Below, piece by piece: positions 61,895 to 64,000 of a DNA stretch of 64,000 nt; position 1 is the first letter of the stretch, and the number at the start of each line of letters is the position of its first letter. The notes below the pieces were generated by a model. It made no database searches and was not told where the DNA came from. It saw nothing but the letters and a program-made list of their open reading frames with translations. A program made the position numbers and the translations under genes. The DNA is from Segatella maculosa DSM 19339 = JCM 15638 (GTDB lineage: Bacteria; Bacteroidota; Bacteroidia; Bacteroidales; Bacteroidaceae). The DNA lies in the NCBI RefSeq assembly GCF_000382385.1, contig NZ_KB908324.1, forward strand, positions 62,001-126,000, given 5' to 3'.

Positions 61895-62233
61895 CTAAGC
61901 CTCTTTTGAATAATAAACAGCAAGGAACAGCAGTATGGATTGCAGGGCCGTGAGGATTATCATGCCGAGCAGCCACCAGTTATCGGCCCAATGTTGCGGT
62001 GCGAAAAAGCCCGTAAGGAACTCCAACATGCCCACTCCTGCGAAGACAAAGCCCAGACTCAAGCGATGTGTGCTTTCAGCATGGCCCATGAAAAGCAGGA
62101 CTGTCAGCAACGTGTTGACCACGATGGCCATGCTCGTGAAGAACAGGTTGAGTGGCGAATAGGCCGTTATCAGCAGGCCGACGAGGAGATTGGCAATGAG
62201 TACGACGAGGGCAATGATGATGATTCTTTTCAT
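61895..62233 (-). CDS. Small four-helix membrane protein
   Basis: 112 aa almost entirely hydrophobic in four segments (IIIIALVVLIANLLVGLLIT, FFTSMAIVVNTLLTVLLFMG, LGFVFAGVGMLEFLTGFF, LLGMIILTALQSILLFLAVY). Its start overlaps the SPFH gene stop by 4 bp (ATGA) and its stop is 6 bp before the zinc-ribbon gene, so it belongs to the same membrane system. Function unknown. Confidence 0.7.
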   Translation of the reverse strand: MKRIIIIALVVLIANLLVGLLITAYSPLNLFFTSMAIVVNTLLTVLLFMGHAESTHRLSLGFVFAGVGMLEFLTGFFAPQHWADNWWLLGMIILTALQSILLFLAVYYSKEA

Positions 62234-63240
62234 AGTTTCTCGAGTATTTCGTCCTTTTTCTTGTTGTATTCTTCTTCGGTGATGAGCTGTTCGTCCAGCA
62301 GTCCTTTCAATTGCTTCAGGCGCACGGCAACATCAGCAGGTGTCGTTCCGGTAGAAGTCTCAGAAGTTTCCTGCGTCTTAAAAATGTCTTTTGCCAATTG
62401 AACACCGGCACCCAATTGTAGTCCTGCGCCTGCAAGGCCGCCCTCGTTACGTGCCGCGTCGCGCAATGCACCTAACTTTTGCACGCCGACATAGTCAAGA
62501 TCGACCTCAGCCGCGGCTTGTTTTTCGGCCGTCATGTCGGCAATCTTACCGATGCGCAACAGGGTATCGTCGTCGAAAGTGACGGAATCGATACGGAAGT
62601 CGGTCAGAATGAGCCCGAGGCGTTGCAGCTCTTCCGTCGTGCGTGCCTTCAGGTCGGTCGACAGTTCCAGCAAATGCTTGTCTACTTCGGTGTAGGGATA
62701 GGCCTTTTCGGCGAGGAAAGCCGTCAAGGGGGCCACGATACGCGATACGACCAGCTCGCGCACATCGCCGGAAGTATAGTCGTTCACCGTGCCTAAAAGG
62801 GTGCTGAACATTGTAGCTGCGTCGTCAATCTTTAGCGAAAAATTGCCACAGGCTCCCAAAGCAACAGGGAACTTATAGTTGGGTTCCATGTATTTCACGG
62901 GAGTGGCTGTACCCCAAAGCACATTCACCAGTTCGGCCGTGCGGAAGAAATAGAAACGCATCTTGTGCTCGCTCTCCATGCTTTGCGCCAGATTGAGCAT
63001 TGTCGTGATAAACGGGTGGTTATCCGTTTCCAATTCATACGTATCGGGTTCCGTCAGCGTGGCTTTCACTTTCCCATCATAGACGAGAAGACACCCTTGT
63101 CCCGGGGCCACAATCAATTTACTTGAATTCTTGATTTCATCGGTCGATGTTGCCATGCGATGAAACAGGATGTGCGAGTCTTGTTCTTTCCATTCAATGA
63201 CCGAACGCAACTGTTTTCTGAAAAGGTTTCTGATGTTCAT
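62230..63240 (-). CDS. SPFH-domain protein with C-terminal SHOCT domain
   Basis: About 336 aa from the ATG giving MNIRNLFRKQLRSVIEW; an upstream ATG in frame is less likely. The SPFH (band 7)-like domain covers about 20-240 (QGCLLVYDGKVKATLTEPDT, YPYTEVDKHLLELSTDLKAR, LGLILTDFRIDSVTFDDDTL). A Gly/Ala-rich linker (EGGLAGAGLQLGAGVQLAKD) leads to a SHOCT motif (LKGLLDEQLITEEEYNKKKD). Homologues are often called virion core protein/YdjI. SPFH proteins scaffold membrane patches. It heads a four-gene operon. Confidence 0.82.
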   Translation of the reverse strand: MNIRNLFRKQLRSVIEWKEQDSHILFHRMATSTDEIKNSSKLIVAPGQGCLLVYDGKVKATLTEPDTYELETDNHPFITTMLNLAQSMESEHKMRFYFFRTAELVNVLWGTATPVKYMEPNYKFPVALGACGNFSLKIDDAATMFSTLLGTVNDYTSGDVRELVVSRIVAPLTAFLAEKAYPYTEVDKHLLELSTDLKARTTEELQRLGLILTDFRIDSVTFDDDTLLRIGKIADMTAEKQAAAEVDLDYVGVQKLGALRDAARNEGGLAGAGLQLGAGVQLAKDIFKTQETSETSTGTTPADVAVRLKQLKGLLDEQLITEEEYNKKKDEILEKL

Positions 63241-63362
63241 AGTGTTTATTTTATGAGACGCCACATACAAAAGATATGTTTTCTGTCCTCAAAGTCTGTT
63301 ACAAAATTATATATTTTCTTCATAATTGCGTCCTTTTTCCCGTCTTTTTTCTCAAAGCTTCC

Positions 63363-63392
63363 TTGTCACCCTGATATTTTTCCCTATCTTTG
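63363..63392 (+). promoter_or_regulatory. Promoter of the ankyrin-repeat gene
   Basis: TTG at 63363-63365, a 19-bp gap and TATCTTTG at 63385-63392, 32 nt before the start codon. Confidence 0.6.
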
Positions 63393-63424
63393 TGAAAATG
63401 AAACCGATTTATTCAGACTGAGAT

Positions 63425-64000
63425 ATGGCGAAAAAGCGAATCACTCTGCCCAAGGATTTCGAGGAAATCATGGAGCGCAACGACATCAGCGAACTTGCAA
63501 AGGTGTATGAAACCTGCGACATCAATGCCTACGAACGTGATTGGATGAAGACACCCGCCTTGTGTATGTATGGCATTTCAAAGGAGTTTATCGACTGGCT
63601 GGTGGCACATGGGGCCGACATCAATATTAAAAACGTTTACGGCGACACACCGTTGATGCGGCAGGCAAGTATCAACCAAACAGAAAAGGTCAGGTTACTG
63701 CTGCAACTCGGAGCCGATATTCACGCCAAAAATCGCTACCAACGAACGGCTTTGCACTATGCTGAGGCTCCCGAAACCATTGAAATCTTATTGAAGAATG
63801 GTGCCGATCCCCGTGCAAAGAACGATATGAACGAGACGCCACTCATGCAACGGCTCATGGAATGCCGGACCTTTGATATCGTACGAATGGCAAAAGTGGC
63901 CAAATTGTTCATCGGAGCCGGCGACGAAGTGAACGAGGAAATGCGCGAACGAGTGCGTGCCATCGGCCACGAATTTGAAAGTTCACGCGCTGATTTGCCA
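63425..64000 (+). CDS. Ankyrin-repeat protein (partial, runs off the window)
   Basis: 192 codons are visible and the frame is still open at the window end. The start reads MAKKRITLPKDFEEIMERND. Ankyrin repeats: KEFIDWLVAHGADINIKNVY, GDTPLMRQASINQTEKVRLL with LQLGADIHAKNRY, RTALHYAEAPETIEILLKNG with ADPRAKND, and ETPLMQRLMECRTF. No signal peptide, so a cytoplasmic protein-binding role is likely. Partner unknown. Confidence 0.8.
   Translation, partial: MAKKRITLPKDFEEIMERNDISELAKVYETCDINAYERDWMKTPALCMYGISKEFIDWLVAHGADINIKNVYGDTPLMRQASINQTEKVRLLLQLGADIHAKNRYQRTALHYAEAPETIEILLKNGADPRAKNDMNETPLMQRLMECRTFDIVRMAKVAKLFIGAGDEVNEEMRERVRAIGHEFESSRADLP

Overview
The window looks like chromosomal DNA of a Bacteroidota species, most likely a Prevotella-like member of the Bacteroidales. 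The support is indirect but consistent: Bacteroidetes-type promoters (TTTG or TTG, 19-21 bp, TAnnTTTG) precede many genes, the primary sigma factor is short (290 aa), and the gene content includes GldH, ExbB-ExbD-ExbD-TonB, a TonB-dependent receptor, a fimbrillin-family lipoprotein, a Bacteroidetes HU-like protein and a propeller/Y_Y_Y/AraC sensor. No rRNA operon or CRISPR array is visible.

Layout. 1-3200: right end of a probable prophage (structural gene plus tyrosine integrase) abutting the 3' end of an initiator tRNA-fMet gene. 3537-7141: a TetR regulator with a palindromic operator over its own promoter, then a large SF1 helicase with a nuclease-like C-terminus. 7914-10829: 2-oxoacid:ferredoxin oxidoreductase operon (minus), led by an unusually small TPR gene. 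10906-15778: lysS-gpsA-pgi-HAD operon (minus). 15865-16195: IS remnant and a second CAU tRNA. 16279-21130: LptF/G permease, RibBA and aspartate aminotransferase (plus). 21212-26939: exbB-exbD-exbD-tonB-PstS-like-TPR energy-transduction operon. 27285-29245: nagA-nagB. 29628-33452: metF, a holB-like gene, the PSP1/RicT-like gene and gldH. 33868-40351: purH(N-terminal domain)-mreB-mreC-mreD-mrdA-rodA, the rod-shape operon (minus). 40397-43189: gltD-like and rpoD. 43316-46255: MBOAT/SGNH acetylation pair. 46363-49396: membrane one-component sensor. 49683-53368: TPP-riboswitch-controlled thiamine uptake and pyrophosphorylation operon. 53421-55792: leader with an early terminator, an (AC)14 tract, REPIN-like elements, a 74-aa protein and a fimbrillin-like lipoprotein. 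56193-59429: HU-like protein and an HhH/beta-barrel protein. 59816-63240: four-gene SPFH/zinc-ribbon/MORN operon. 63363-64000: ankyrin protein running off the window.

The most unusual signal lies between the genes. At least seven intergenic spacers carry short tandem arrays with the same 22-bp phase although the unit sequences differ from array to array (about 7519-7628, 19680-19745, 26902-27209, 29461-29549, 41961-42048, 55993-56080, 59482-59573). The largest has 14 consecutive 22-bp units after tonB-operon genes. A separate array (33549-33848) repeats a perfect CTTCCGCC-NN-GGCGGAAG palindrome every 41 bp between convergent gldH and rodA. Inverted pairs of a 30-bp palindromic repeat (REPIN-like) and C/G-rich palindromes occupy 53.7-57.3 kb. 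I cannot say from sequence alone whether these are known families. Product calls rest on reading motifs by eye; no database search was possible.
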